From Streptomyces roseolus (lineage in GTDB: Bacteria > Actinomycetota > Actinomycetes > Streptomycetales > Streptomycetaceae), in NCBI RefSeq assembly GCF_014649855.1, contig NZ_BMTV01000003.1:1-64000 (forward strand): a stretch of DNA of 64,000 nucleotides. The letters are read 5' to 3'. A program made the position numbers and the translations under genes. Numbering within the stretch: position 1 is the stretch's first letter; every line of letters begins with the position of its first letter. The notes under the pieces are model-generated. The model ran no database searches. It saw nothing but the letters and a program-made list of their open reading frames with translations, and was not told the origin of the DNA. This document shows, in pieces, positions 1 to 9,331 of the stretch.

Positions 1-154
1 AACCCTCCGGGGCGTGTCGGCAGGTGGGCACACGGGCCCCTCGGACGCCGACCAGACTTCCCGGCACACCAGCATCGTTTCGTTGATGCGTTCTTCACAC
101 CCTATCGGGCGCACGGGAGTCTCACCAGGCGTCTCTCACCTGCTGGAACAGGGT

Positions 155-201
155 GAAGGGCCCTGTCCCCACCAAGGCGCGAGGTGGGGTCAGGGCCCTT
201 C
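155..201 (-). terminator. Hairpin terminator of the symporter gene
   Basis: Two 19-nt arms (155-173 and 183-201) are complementary with one mismatch and enclose a 9-nt loop. The hairpin lies just past the stop codon of the minus-strand symporter gene. There is no T-tract, as is common in Streptomyces. Confidence 0.75.
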
Positions 202-224
202 TGGAGCCGGGCCGCGGGGGACGG

Positions 225-1775
225 TCAGACGGTGGTCCTCACCGGCTCCTGGTCGGCGTCTCCGTCCGTGCCGCCTTCCGCGTCGAGGCCGGCTTCGCGG
301 CGCTTGACGAAGGCGAGGAAGGAGTTCAGCTCCCGCTTGACGACGGGGGCGAGGAGGTAGAGGCCGATGATGTTGATGACGGCGAGCATGAAGAGCACCG
401 CGTCGGCCATGTCGATCAGGGTCTGGAGGGTGAGCAGGGAGCCCGCGACGGCGAAGACCGTGTAGACGACCTTGTAGGTCAGCTCGCTGGCGCGGCCGCG
501 GCCGAAGAGGTGGGTCCACGCCTTGAGGCCGTAGTAGCCCCAGGTCAGCACGGTGGAGATCGCGAAGAGCATGACCGCGATGGTGAGGATGTACGGGAAC
601 CAGGGCAGGACCGTGGCGAAGGCGTCGGAGGTGATGGTGACGCCGCCGATGGAGTCGCCGCCGTTGCGGACCTCGACGTAGCTGGCGGGGTTGGCGATGA
701 CGATGGTCAGCGCCGTCATGGTGCAGATGACGACGGTGTCGATGAAGGGCTCCAGGAGGGCGACCAGGCCCTCGCTGGCGGGGTGCTTGGTCTTGACCGC
801 GGAGTGGGCGATCGGGGCGGAGCCCAGGCCGGCCTCGTTGGAGAACGCGGCCCGCTTGAAGCCGATGATCAGCGCACCGAGGACGCCGCCGGCGACGCCC
901 TGGGGGTTGAAGGCCCCCTCGATGATCGTGGAGACCGCGGCGGGGACGGCGGTGACGTGGACGGCGATGACGACGAGGCAGGCTGCGATGTAGATGCCGG
1001 CCATGGCGGGGACGAGCTTGCTGGTGACGGAGGCGATGGAGCGGATGCCGCCGAGGAGCACGATGCCGACGAGCGCGGCGATCAGGATGCCGAAGAACAG
1101 GGCGCCCGCCGAGGAGCCCATGATGCCGTTCTCGCCACCGGTGACGGAGACGAGCTGGGCGTAGGACTGGTTGACCTGGAAGAGGTTGCCGCCGAACAGG
1201 CCGAAGAACAGGACCATGAAGGAGGCGAGGACCGCGAGGACCTTGCCGAGCGTCTTGCCGTTCTTGCCGAAGCGGTCGGCGAGGCCCTTGGGCAGGTAGT
1301 GCATGGGGCCGCCGGAGACCGTGCCGTCGGGGTGCACCTCGCGGTACTTCACGCCGAGGGTGACTTCGACGAACTTGGTGGCCATGCCGAGCAGGCCGCA
1401 CAGGATCATCCAGAAGGTGGCGCCGGGGCCGCCGATGGAGACCGCGACGGCCACACCGGCGATGTTGCCGAGGCCGACGGTGCCGGAGACGGCCGCGGTG
1501 AGCGCCTGGAAGTGGTTGACCTCGCCGGCCGACCCCTTCTCGTCGTACTTCCCGCGCACCACGTCCACGGCGAGGCGGAACTTGCGCAGCTGGACGAAGC
1601 CGAACCAGCCGGTGAAGACCAGACCCGCCACGACGAGCCACGCGACGATCAGCGGCAGGTCCGTGCCCCCGACGGGCACGGAGTAGAAGACGACCTCGCC
1701 CAGCCAGGTGGCTATGGGCTCGAAGAAGCCGCTGACGGCCTCGTCGACGGACTGGGTGAAGGAATCGAGTGACAC
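225..1775 (-). CDS. Alanine/glycine:cation symporter (AGCS family)
   Basis: This 516-residue membrane protein should import alanine or glycine with Na+ or H+. It has about ten hydrophobic segments and the family signature FSNEAGLGSAP near residue 315. The frame stays open upstream to 1967, but that extension is Arg/Pro-rich and unlike the family. The GTG at 1775 is preceded by GAGGT at a suitable distance and gives the normal length, so it is chosen. The gene stands alone, with a terminator hairpin after it. An exact CRP-type palindrome lies about 240 nt upstream. The exact substrate cannot be told from sequence. Confidence 0.93.
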   Translation of the reverse strand: MSLDSFTQSVDEAVSGFFEPIATWLGEVVFYSVPVGGTDLPLIVAWLVVAGLVFTGWFGFVQLRKFRLAVDVVRGKYDEKGSAGEVNHFQALTAAVSGTVGLGNIAGVAVAVSIGGPGATFWMILCGLLGMATKFVEVTLGVKYREVHPDGTVSGGPMHYLPKGLADRFGKNGKTLGKVLAVLASFMVLFFGLFGGNLFQVNQSYAQLVSVTGGENGIMGSSAGALFFGILIAALVGIVLLGGIRSIASVTSKLVPAMAGIYIAACLVVIAVHVTAVPAAVSTIIEGAFNPQGVAGGVLGALIIGFKRAAFSNEAGLGSAPIAHSAVKTKHPASEGLVALLEPFIDTVVICTMTALTIVIANPASYVEVRNGGDSIGGVTITSDAFATVLPWFPYILTIAVMLFAISTVLTWGYYGLKAWTHLFGRGRASELTYKVVYTVFAVAGSLLTLQTLIDMADAVLFMLAVINIIGLYLLAPVVKRELNSFLAFVKRREAGLDAEGGTDGDADQEPVRTTV

Positions 1776-2105
1776 GGTGGGGACCTCAGGTGCGCAGGAC
1801 CGGCGTGCGGGAGGCGGTGCCGGTGTGAGGGTGCGGTCTGTGAGCGAACGCCGTTGTCCGGTCGGCGAGCGGGGTGAGCGACGTCCGCGGACTCGGAGCG
1901 TGATCACCTCGGTCGTGCAGCCGGGTCTTGCCCGGCACTCCGGTACGGCGGCGAGGGGTGGTGCCACCTGCGGAGTTGCGCATTCCTACCACGAGCTCCG
2001 ACCTATGAGGTGTGATAGAGATCACATTACGGAAGGTGATCTCCCATAAGTCCAGCATCCGTGACGCGACCGTTATCCGGACAGCCCTATCCGTTCACCG
2101 TGCAC
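1776..2105. other. Promoter region of the symporter gene
   Basis: No gene is supported in these 330 bases. On the minus strand a possible -10 element, TAGGAA, lies at 1983-1988. No good -35 hexamer is seen, but a CRP-type palindrome is centred about 42 nt upstream of the predicted start of transcription. That would leave a leader of about 200 nt before the GTG. Local base composition between 2000 and 2105 is lower in G+C than the neighbouring coding DNA. Confidence 0.5.
2011..2026. promoter_or_regulatory. CRP/cAMP-receptor-type operator
   Basis: The sequence TGTGATAGAGATCACA has perfect TGTGA and TCACA half-sites separated by 6 nt, the canonical Crp recognition form. It lies between the symporter gene and the end of the minus-strand ATPase operon. 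Its spacing from the putative -10 at 1983-1988 matches an activating (class II) position for the symporter. Confidence 0.65.
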
Positions 2106-2351
2106 TTATTTTCGCAGGTCAGGAGCTTGGAGTGGAACGCTCATGTCCTGGCGGGCCGCGCCGCGCGGAGAAGTCGCCATGTGGCGCGGTGGCAGCCCCC
2201 TCTCCACCCGGTGGGCGCGCCCCGAGACGTGGTCCCACCCCTCGTCGGGGATGCGGAGGTGATCGATGCGGTCGTCCTTCCAGAGGACGAAGGCGACGGC
2301 ACCGGCCGCCAGGCCTTGTAGAGCAAGCCGAGCGGCGCGGTCACCGCTCAC
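2106..2351 (-). CDS. Small conserved-looking protein coupled to the giant ATPase
   Basis: This 81-residue ORF starts at a GTG that overlaps the ATPase stop codon by 4 nt (GTGA), a typical sign of translational coupling. The N-terminal third (LALQGLAAGAVAFVLWKDDR) is a short hydrophobic stretch followed by charged residues; the rest is soluble and basic. No family is recognised. It is the last gene of the flotillin/ATPase operon. The coupling and the protein-like N-terminus support it, although gene callers may miss it because of the GTG start. Confidence 0.6.
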   Translation of the reverse strand: MSGDRAARLALQGLAAGAVAFVLWKDDRIDHLRIPDEGWDHVSGRAHRVERGLPPRHMATSPRGAARQDMSVPLQAPDLRK

Positions 2352-5300
2352 CGGGGCCGGGCGGGGTCGGAGCGGGCGAGCAGACGGCGGGGGTCCGCCG
2401 CCCGCACGATGGCCGTCTCGACGGCCGCGACGCGGTCGGCCAGCCGGACGAGGGCGGCGACCGTCCGCTCGCCGGGGCCGTCGCCGGCTCCGGCGAGGGA
2501 GCGGCCGCGGGCGCGGGCGGCGGTGATCACGGACCAGCGGTGAGCCTGTTCGGCGGTGAGGGTGCCGCGCAGGGCAGCGAGTTTCAAGAGGTTGGCCTCG
2601 GCGTCCGCGGTCAGGGTCTGGGCCTCCGCCGCGTAGTGGTCGTCGATGACGGCGGCGAGTTCGGCGTCGTTCATGGCGGGCGAGATCCGGGCCGCGATCT
2701 TGTTCATGCTGCGGTACGAGCCCTGGAGACGGAACGGCGGCTCGGTGCGGGCGTCGTCGGCCTGCGCGGCGGAGGCGATGTACGCCTCGTTCACCGCGAG
2801 CACGGTGGTGCGGGCGGTCAGCAGGTGACGCAGGACGGCGAGGATCCGGTCGAGCTCGGCCGGCGTGTACGGATGGGTGAGGCGGTCGCGGCTCGCGGTG
2901 GGGTCCGCGACGGCGAGCCGGGCGAGCAGGTCCAGGTCCGCGCGGTCCCGGCCTGCCAGGGGGGCCAGGTCCGGGTGGGAGGTGAGGGCGTTCTCGACGA
3001 AGCTGAAGGCGAAGGCGTCCTCCTTGCCGGTGAGGACGTCGCCGAGGTTCCACACGTCGGCGCGGTTGGCGAGCATGTCGGGGACGCGGAAGCGCTGCCC
3101 GGACTCGGTGTAGGGGTTGCCGGCCATGCAGACGGCGAAGCGCTTGCCGCGCAGGTCGTGCCCGGCGAGGCTGCGGGTCGCGTCGCAGAGGGGGATGAAC
3201 TTCTGCAGGAACTCGGGCGCGCAGTGCTGGATGTCGTCGAGGTGGAGCATGACGTTGTTGCCTGCCGCGAGCGCGAAGGCGATCTTCTCCAGTTCGCGCC
3301 GGGCCCCCGCGTCGGGGGCCTCGGCGGGTTCGAGGGAGAGGGTGTCCTGGCCGAGGGCGGGGCCGTCGACCTTGACCAGGAGCAGGCCGAGGCGGTCGGC
3401 GACGTACTCGACGAGCGTCGTCTTGCCGTAGCCGGGCGGGGACAGCAGCAGGAGAAGGCCCTGGTTGTCGACGCGCTTGGCGTCGCCCGCCGCGCCGAGC
3501 TGCTTGGCCAGGTTGTCGCCGATCAGGGGGAGGTAGACCTCGTCGACGAGCCGGTTGCGGACGAACGAGGACATGACCCGCGGGCGGTGTTCGTCCACCC
3601 GCAGGCGGGTGCGTTCGGCGGCGACGAGCTCGGCCCTGCGCGCCTGGTAGGCCCGGAAGGCCGGTGCCTCGTGGGCACGGAACTCGCCCGTGCGGTGCAG
3701 GAACTCGTCGAGCCGGAGCTCCAGGGAGCCGCCGCGCAGCCGCGGGTGGCTGCCGATCAGTCCGGGGATCGTGGAGCCGGTCGGGCCGTCGACGTCGTAG
3801 TGGTCGAGCGAGGGGCACAGCTCGACGGCGACGGCCTCCGCCAGGATCCCCGGGCCGATCCGCTCGCCGGACGCGGCCGCGTAGGCGTGCAGCCAGCCCT
3901 CGACGAGCTGCCGGCGGGCCGCGACGTCCGGGAGGGCGGCGAGGTCGTCGTCGTACGCGCCGGTCCCCACCGCCCTGCGGAACTTCTCCAGCAGGGTGCG
4001 CGCCTCCGCGGACACCGCGAACCCGGCCGGCCCCGTGGCCAGTTCCTCGACCAGGTACGCGGCGGCCGACGGGTCGCCGATCTCCTCGGCCAGTTCGCCG
4101 CGGAGCCCGTCGAGGGCGGGCGCGGCGCCGAAGAGGTCGCGGGCGCGGGTGAGGGAGACGGCGCGCCGGGACCAGGCGGCGCGGGCCTCGTCGGTGGCCG
4201 TGTGCGCCCAGAACAGCTGGGCGCGTGCCCGGGCGGCCGCAAGGTGGCGCAGCGGTCCGGCGTTCTCGCGCAGTCGTAGGACCGCGGTGAGGATCGCCGC
4301 CGCGTCGTGGTCGTGGACCCCGCGCTCGTACCCCTCGTCGTACGCGCCCTCCGCCGCGTGCCGCACGAGGGCGGGCAGGTCGGCGGTGGCGAGGGCGTCG
4401 GCGCCGTGTTCGGCGAGGAGCCGGGCGGCGAGGTACTCGGAGCGGTAGACCTCCGGGGACTCGGACGGCAGGGTGCGCGTCCAGTGCGGGCGGGTGGCCT
4501 CGAAAGCCGGATCGGTGACCGGGCGGCGGTAGTCGGTGCCGGTGAGGGCGAAGGCGAGGGTGTCGCCGTGCGGGACCAGGGTCAGCTCGGGCGACTGGCG
4601 CTGGACGGCGAAGCGGTGCCGGCCGAGGCGGATGGTGTCGCCGCCGTCGGCGTACAGCTCGGTGCGGTCGCGCAGGGCGCGGCCGGCCTCCTGGCGGGCG
4701 GCGGTGAGACGGCCCTCCAGTTCCTCGGCCCGTACCTGGTCGCCGAGGTCCCGCAGTGCGTCGGCGGTGCGGCGGACCTTGGCGACCATGGGGTCGGAGG
4801 CGAAGTACGCGTGGACGTCGTCGGTGCTGCCGAGGGACGCGGTCCGCCGCGCGACCGCTTCGAGGATGCGGCCGGCGGACTCGGCCAGGCGCTCGGCGCG
4901 GCGGGCGCGGGTGTCGGTGAGGGTCTGGCGGCGTGCGGTGAAGGCGTCGTGGATCTCGGTGCGCTTCTCGGTGAGCTCGTGGAGGAAGCCGTCGTGGTCG
5001 GCGAACCGGGACTCGAGGTTCTCCAGCTGGAGCAGGAGCCGGCCGAGCTGTGCGTCGCAGTCCTCGGGGGTGCCCGTGGCGGCGAGAGCGCCGGTGACCG
5101 CCTCGGCGAGCAGGGCGAACTGCGCCGTGAACTCGGCCCGTCCCTCGCGGTCGAGGAGTTCGGTCCGCCGGGTGGTCAGGACGGCCCGGGCCCGGTTGAG
5201 GCGGCCGAGGACGTCGGCGACGCGCTCCAGGACGGAGGTGCGCACGGTGGCGTCGGCGATGTCGAGGCCGGCGACGACCTCGCTGAGCGTCCGCAGCCCG

Positions 5301-7189
5301 AGGCCGTGCTCGTCGAGCCGTTCGGCGAGGTCCCGGGTCGCGGCGACGCTGTCCGCCTCGGCCGCGGCGGCGGCGAGCCGTTCGGCCTCGGCGGCGTGGG
5401 TGGTGAAGGCGTCCTCGCGCTGGAGGAAGGCGACCGCCCGCTGGGCGGCCGAGGCGATGTCGTCCTCGGCCTGCCGGGCCAGGGCGTCGATGGCGTCGAT
5501 GTCCGCGTACCGCAGCTCCTTCACGGTGAGGAGGCGGCCCTGGGCCCGGCGCAGTGCGGTGAGGCGGGAGATCCACTCCTCAGCGGTGGCCGGGGACTCT
5601 CCGCGGACCTGGCGGACGAGACGGGTGAGGCGCCGCTCCGCGTCCGCGAGGGCCTCGGCGGCCCGGCCGGTGAGGGCCGCCACGGTCTCGAACTCGGCGA
5701 GCACCCGCTCGGCGGTCGTCCGGAGCTCGGCGAGCGGGGAGCCGAGGTCACCGGTGCCCGGGTCGTCGAGCCAGTGGTGGGCGTCGGCCGCCCGGACGCA
5801 CGCGGCGATCAGCGCTTCGTACACCTCACCGGTCGGCGTGGTCTCGGTGGCCTGCCGTGCGATGGCGAGGCAGTCGGAGATGCCGCGGACGAGGTCGGCG
5901 TTGCCGATCCGGGCCAGCGGCCCCGTTCCGGCCGGGGACAGGTGGGTGTCGGCGGCGAAGGGGGTGCGCCAGAGCTGCACGGGGTGGACGCGGCCCGCCT
6001 CGGTGCCGGTCCCGCGCAGCACGGCCATGGTCCCGTCGTCGAGCAGCGCGTGCGCGCGGCCGGTGACGGGGCGGGCGATCTCCTCACGGACCCGGTTGTA
6101 CGGGAGCAGGACGGTCCGTCCGTCGTCCGGGGCGCGGAAGACGTACAGGACGTCCTCGCCGTGCGGCGAGGTGACGGACCCGTCGTAGACGAGTCCTGTG
6201 GTGTCCGCGTCGAAGGTCCGCACCGTGCCGTCGGCGAGGCAGTACCCGCCCGGGAAGACGACGCCCCGGTCCTCCGGGAGCCGCAGGCAGGCCTGGCCGA
6301 GCCCGTCGAGACGGATGACGGTGCCGGTGAGGGAGTGGAAGACGAGGTGCCGGGTGGTCTCCTCCCGGTACGGAAGGACCCGGACGAGCACGAGCGGCCC
6401 GACGACGGCGTGGGCGACCTCGGCGTCGGCGAGGGACTGCAGGGGCTCGTCGACCGGTTCGGCGTACACGCCGTCGGCGGTCTCCGTGTCGTCGTCCGTC
6501 TTGACGGTGAGGGTGCCGCCGACCGTGGAGACGTACAGCCGCCCGCCGAGCGAGATGTGGGGGTGCCGGCCCGGCACGTGGTCGTCGCGGACGGCGGCGG
6601 TCCAGTCGACGTCCTGTCCGGGCGGCGTGCCGAGATCCCGTTCGCCCTGGGCGTCCAGGAACCGGCAGGCGCCCGACGGAGCGACCGCCCAGCGCAGGAC
6701 GCGCAGGTCGTCGGCCTTCTCGCCGGTACGGAAGACGGCGAGCAGACGTCCCCCGGTGCGGTGCAGCCGGACGAGGCGCGCACCGCGGAAGTAGCGGTGC
6801 AGGGCGGTGAACTCCCGGGCGAAGGAAGGGTCGTCGAGCAGTCCGGGCACCGCGTCCTCGGACAGGGCGGTGAGCTCCCGGTCGTACAGGGCGAAGACGT
6901 CGGCGACGCGGGGCTCCGTGGTCTCGGCGACGATCGGCGGGGTGCGGCCGAAGAGCAGCAGGCCGCCGACGGACACCACGTCCGTCAGGACGCACGGGTC
7001 CTCGGTCCGTGCCTGGCCGGTCCCGGTGAGCTCCAGCTCGCCCGAGCCGAACTCGCGGGTCCGTTCCTCGTTCAACCCCTGGGCCCGGGAAGCCAGTTCG
7101 GCCGCCTGCGTCGTCAGCCGGCCGCGCAGCACCGCGTACGCGTCCTCGTCGACACCGTGCGACTCGGTGGTCGCGCTCATCGTGTTCAT
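2348..7189 (-). CDS. Giant AAA-type ATPase (annotated elsewhere as 'DNA repair ATPase')
   Basis: The protein has 1613 residues. The first ~430 residues are rich in beta-type and aromatic residues. Residues ~460-870 are Ala/Glu/Arg-rich and likely coiled coil. The C-terminal third holds a P-loop ATPase with Walker A GYGKTT near residue 1253 and Walker B VMLHLDDIQ near 1316, followed by an AAA-like CMAGNPYTES segment. The ATG at 7189 follows GAGGGA. Similar giant ATPases are often labelled DNA repair ATPase without experimental support. Its placement behind a flotillin gene argues for a membrane-stress role instead (inference). Confidence 0.85.
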   Translation of the reverse strand: MNTMSATTESHGVDEDAYAVLRGRLTTQAAELASRAQGLNEERTREFGSGELELTGTGQARTEDPCVLTDVVSVGGLLLFGRTPPIVAETTEPRVADVFALYDRELTALSEDAVPGLLDDPSFAREFTALHRYFRGARLVRLHRTGGRLLAVFRTGEKADDLRVLRWAVAPSGACRFLDAQGERDLGTPPGQDVDWTAAVRDDHVPGRHPHISLGGRLYVSTVGGTLTVKTDDDTETADGVYAEPVDEPLQSLADAEVAHAVVGPLVLVRVLPYREETTRHLVFHSLTGTVIRLDGLGQACLRLPEDRGVVFPGGYCLADGTVRTFDADTTGLVYDGSVTSPHGEDVLYVFRAPDDGRTVLLPYNRVREEIARPVTGRAHALLDDGTMAVLRGTGTEAGRVHPVQLWRTPFAADTHLSPAGTGPLARIGNADLVRGISDCLAIARQATETTPTGEVYEALIAACVRAADAHHWLDDPGTGDLGSPLAELRTTAERVLAEFETVAALTGRAAEALADAERRLTRLVRQVRGESPATAEEWISRLTALRRAQGRLLTVKELRYADIDAIDALARQAEDDIASAAQRAVAFLQREDAFTTHAAEAERLAAAAAEADSVAATRDLAERLDEHGLGLRTLSEVVAGLDIADATVRTSVLERVADVLGRLNRARAVLTTRRTELLDREGRAEFTAQFALLAEAVTGALAATGTPEDCDAQLGRLLLQLENLESRFADHDGFLHELTEKRTEIHDAFTARRQTLTDTRARRAERLAESAGRILEAVARRTASLGSTDDVHAYFASDPMVAKVRRTADALRDLGDQVRAEELEGRLTAARQEAGRALRDRTELYADGGDTIRLGRHRFAVQRQSPELTLVPHGDTLAFALTGTDYRRPVTDPAFEATRPHWTRTLPSESPEVYRSEYLAARLLAEHGADALATADLPALVRHAAEGAYDEGYERGVHDHDAAAILTAVLRLRENAGPLRHLAAARARAQLFWAHTATDEARAAWSRRAVSLTRARDLFGAAPALDGLRGELAEEIGDPSAAAYLVEELATGPAGFAVSAEARTLLEKFRRAVGTGAYDDDLAALPDVAARRQLVEGWLHAYAAASGERIGPGILAEAVAVELCPSLDHYDVDGPTGSTIPGLIGSHPRLRGGSLELRLDEFLHRTGEFRAHEAPAFRAYQARRAELVAAERTRLRVDEHRPRVMSSFVRNRLVDEVYLPLIGDNLAKQLGAAGDAKRVDNQGLLLLLSPPGYGKTTLVEYVADRLGLLLVKVDGPALGQDTLSLEPAEAPDAGARRELEKIAFALAAGNNVMLHLDDIQHCAPEFLQKFIPLCDATRSLAGHDLRGKRFAVCMAGNPYTESGQRFRVPDMLANRADVWNLGDVLTGKEDAFAFSFVENALTSHPDLAPLAGRDRADLDLLARLAVADPTASRDRLTHPYTPAELDRILAVLRHLLTARTTVLAVNEAYIASAAQADDARTEPPFRLQGSYRSMNKIAARISPAMNDAELAAVIDDHYAAEAQTLTADAEANLLKLAALRGTLTAEQAHRWSVITAARARGRSLAGAGDGPGERTVAALVRLADRVAAVETAIVRAADPRRLLARSDPARPR

Positions 7190-7218
7190 CCCGTCGTCCC
7201 TCTCCGCGTCCCTTCCGA

Positions 7219-7260
7219 GGGGGCCGGCGCCGGGGCTCCCGTGCCCGGCCGCCGGCCCCC
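7219..7260 (-). terminator. Intra-operon hairpin between flotillin and ATPase genes
   Basis: A G+C-only inverted repeat of about 16 bp with one bulged base and a 9-nt loop lies in the 87-nt gap between the flotillin stop and the ATPase start. It could act as a partial terminator or as a 3' stabiliser of the flotillin message, lowering ATPase output relative to flotillin. Confidence 0.5.
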
Positions 7261-7276
7261 CTGGCCCCGTGGTCCG

Positions 7277-9289
7277 TCAGCTCGTGGCCGTGCCGTCCAG
7301 CACCCCGGCGGCCGGCTCCTTCACCGGTGTCGCCGGGTCGAGGACACCGGACTTCATGACCTTCGCGAGCAGCGCGGAGACGCTGAGGTTCTGCACGTCG
7401 GCCGTGGAGAGGGATCCGAGCACCTTGGTCAGGTCCTCGGTGAAGGAGCCGTCGCCGTTCAGCCAGGGACCGGCCAGCGCCCGCGCGGTCCGCGAGTGGT
7501 CCAGGAAGCCGTCGACGGACTTGCCGAGCGCGATGGACTGCACGAGCCGGTCGAGGAAGACGGACTCGCCACCGACGATGTTGATGTCGGCGTTCTCCAG
7601 GCCGGTGGCCAGGACGGTGGCCTGCGCCTCGGCGACCTGCCGCTGGACGTCGAGTCCGGCGAGCCGGACGTCCTTCTCGGCCTCCAGGCGGAGCCGGTAC
7701 TCCTCGTGGGCACGGGACGCCTCGTCGAACGCGGCGACGGCGTTCGCCTTCTGGTGGAGCCCCTCGGCCTCCGCCTTCAGCTTCTCGCCGATCGCGGTCG
7801 CCTCGGCGAGCGCCTTGGCCCGCAGTCCCTCCGCCTCGGCGCGCAGCCGTGCCTCCGCCGCCTCGGCCTCGGCCCGGCCGGTCTTCTCGATGGCCGCGGC
7901 CTCCTGCTCCCGCACCCGGGCGGCGGCGAGCCCCTCGGCGGCGGCCTCGGCCTGGATTCCCTCGGCGAGGCGGATCCTGGCGCGGGCGTCCATGTCGGCC
8001 GCCTTCTGGCGGGCCTCGGCGAGGGTCAGCTCCTCCGCCGCCCGGTGCACGGCGGCCTGCTCGGCCGCCTCGGCGGCCTTGATGTCCTTGACCAGCTTCT
8101 CCTGGGCCTCGGCCTCGGCGCCGATGACCAGCGCCTGACGCTCGCGCTCGGCCTCCTCGACCACCCGCAGCCGCTTGATCGACTCCTCCTGCTCGGCGAC
8201 GGTACGGTCCACCGCCACGCGCTCGCGGATGACCTCGGCGATGTCCCGGCGCTCGGCCTCGACCTCCTTCTCCGCGGCGATGCGGTTCAGTTCGGTCTCG
8301 CGGTCGCGGGCGATGACCTCCAGGAGGCGGTCCTTCTCGATCCGCTCGTTCTCGATGGCGATGACCCGCTCGCGGTTCTTCTGCGCGACGGCCACCTCGC
8401 GCGCCTGGTTCTCCCGCTGCACGCCGAGCTGCTCCTCGGTGCGCAGGAAGGCGCTCTGCGCCCGCAGCCGCTCCTCCTCGACGACCTTCGCCGTCTCGGC
8501 CTCCTCCTTGGCCCGGACGGTCTCGATCTCGCGCCTCTGCTTGATCTCGGCGTCGGCCTGGCGTCGCTCCAGCTCCAGGATCGCCTCGCGGGCGTCCACG
8601 TTCTGCCGCGTGATCTCCTTCTGCTCGTGCTGCCGCAGCTCGTTCGTGCGGACGTTCTCGACGGCCGTGAGCTCGGTGATCTTGCGGATGCCCTGGGCGT
8701 CCAGGATGTTGCCGGCGTCGAGCTGGGCCAACGGGGTCTGCTCCAGGTGGTCGATGGCCGCGTCCTCCAGGCTGTAGCCGTTGAGGTCGATGCCGATCAC
8801 CTCGATGATCCGGAACCGCAGTTCCTCGCGCTTGGTGTAGAGGTCGGTGAAGTCCATCTGCTTGCCGACCGACTTCAGCGCCTCGGAGAACTTCGCGTTG
8901 AACAGCTCCTGGAGGGTCGCCTTGTCGCTCGCCCGCGCCGTGCCGATGGCCTGGGCGACCTTGATGACGTCCTCGGCCGTCTTGTTGACGCGGACGAAGA
9001 AGGAGATCCGGATGTCGGCCCGGATGTTGTCGCGGCAGATCAGGCCGTCCCGGCCGGTCCGGGAGATCTCGATGGTCTTCACCGAGATGTCCATGACCTC
9101 GGCCTTGTGCAGCACGGGCAGGACGACCTGCCCGGTGAAGGTGACGTCGACCTTGCGCATCTTGGAGACGATCAGTGCCTTGCCCTGCTCGACCTTGCGG
9201 AAGAGCCGGCTGAGCACGAAGACGACGGCTACGGCGAAGAGCAGGACCACGGCGACGAGCACGCCGATGCCCACGGTGATGGCATCCAT
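7277..9289 (-). CDS. Flotillin-family protein (YqiK-like, SPFH domain)
   Basis: The protein has 670 residues. It has one N-terminal membrane segment (residues ~5-28), an SPFH/Band-7 domain to about residue 200, a very long Ala/Glu/Arg-rich coiled coil to about residue 560, and a C-terminal tail containing ADINIVGGESVFLDRL. This is the architecture of YqiK/flotillins, which oligomerise on membranes and organise membrane domains. The ATG at 9289 gives the membrane anchor directly. The upstream gene encodes a small YqiJ-like membrane protein 42 nt away, and the giant ATPase follows. Confidence 0.92.
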   Translation of the reverse strand: MDAITVGIGVLVAVVLLFAVAVVFVLSRLFRKVEQGKALIVSKMRKVDVTFTGQVVLPVLHKAEVMDISVKTIEISRTGRDGLICRDNIRADIRISFFVRVNKTAEDVIKVAQAIGTARASDKATLQELFNAKFSEALKSVGKQMDFTDLYTKREELRFRIIEVIGIDLNGYSLEDAAIDHLEQTPLAQLDAGNILDAQGIRKITELTAVENVRTNELRQHEQKEITRQNVDAREAILELERRQADAEIKQRREIETVRAKEEAETAKVVEEERLRAQSAFLRTEEQLGVQRENQAREVAVAQKNRERVIAIENERIEKDRLLEVIARDRETELNRIAAEKEVEAERRDIAEVIRERVAVDRTVAEQEESIKRLRVVEEAERERQALVIGAEAEAQEKLVKDIKAAEAAEQAAVHRAAEELTLAEARQKAADMDARARIRLAEGIQAEAAAEGLAAARVREQEAAAIEKTGRAEAEAAEARLRAEAEGLRAKALAEATAIGEKLKAEAEGLHQKANAVAAFDEASRAHEEYRLRLEAEKDVRLAGLDVQRQVAEAQATVLATGLENADINIVGGESVFLDRLVQSIALGKSVDGFLDHSRTARALAGPWLNGDGSFTEDLTKVLGSLSTADVQNLSVSALLAKVMKSGVLDPATPVKEPAAGVLDGTATS

Positions 9290-9331
9290 GAGAGAACCCC
9301 GTGTCGGTGAAAGGAGAAGGAGCGCAGCCGC

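Noticed and set aside
153..1772. Long open frame on the + strand opposite the symporter
   Set aside because: Its product is Asp/Glu/Gly-rich low-complexity sequence typical of antisense frames in high-G+C DNA; the minus strand holds a complete AGCS protein.
1786..2058. 90-codon minus-strand ORF upstream of the symporter
   Set aside because: Only its first ~25 residues look protein-like, it lacks a ribosome binding site, and it covers the predicted promoter and CRP site.
2106..5576. 1156-codon minus-strand frame across the ATPase
   Set aside because: Most of it is an Arg/Pro-rich out-of-frame reading of the ATPase; only its last 81 codons, from the GTG overlapping the ATPase stop, are kept as a gene.
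4307..9310. 1667-codon open frame on the + strand
   Set aside because: It runs antisense to both the ATPase and flotillin genes and shows no domain; it is a codon-bias artefact.
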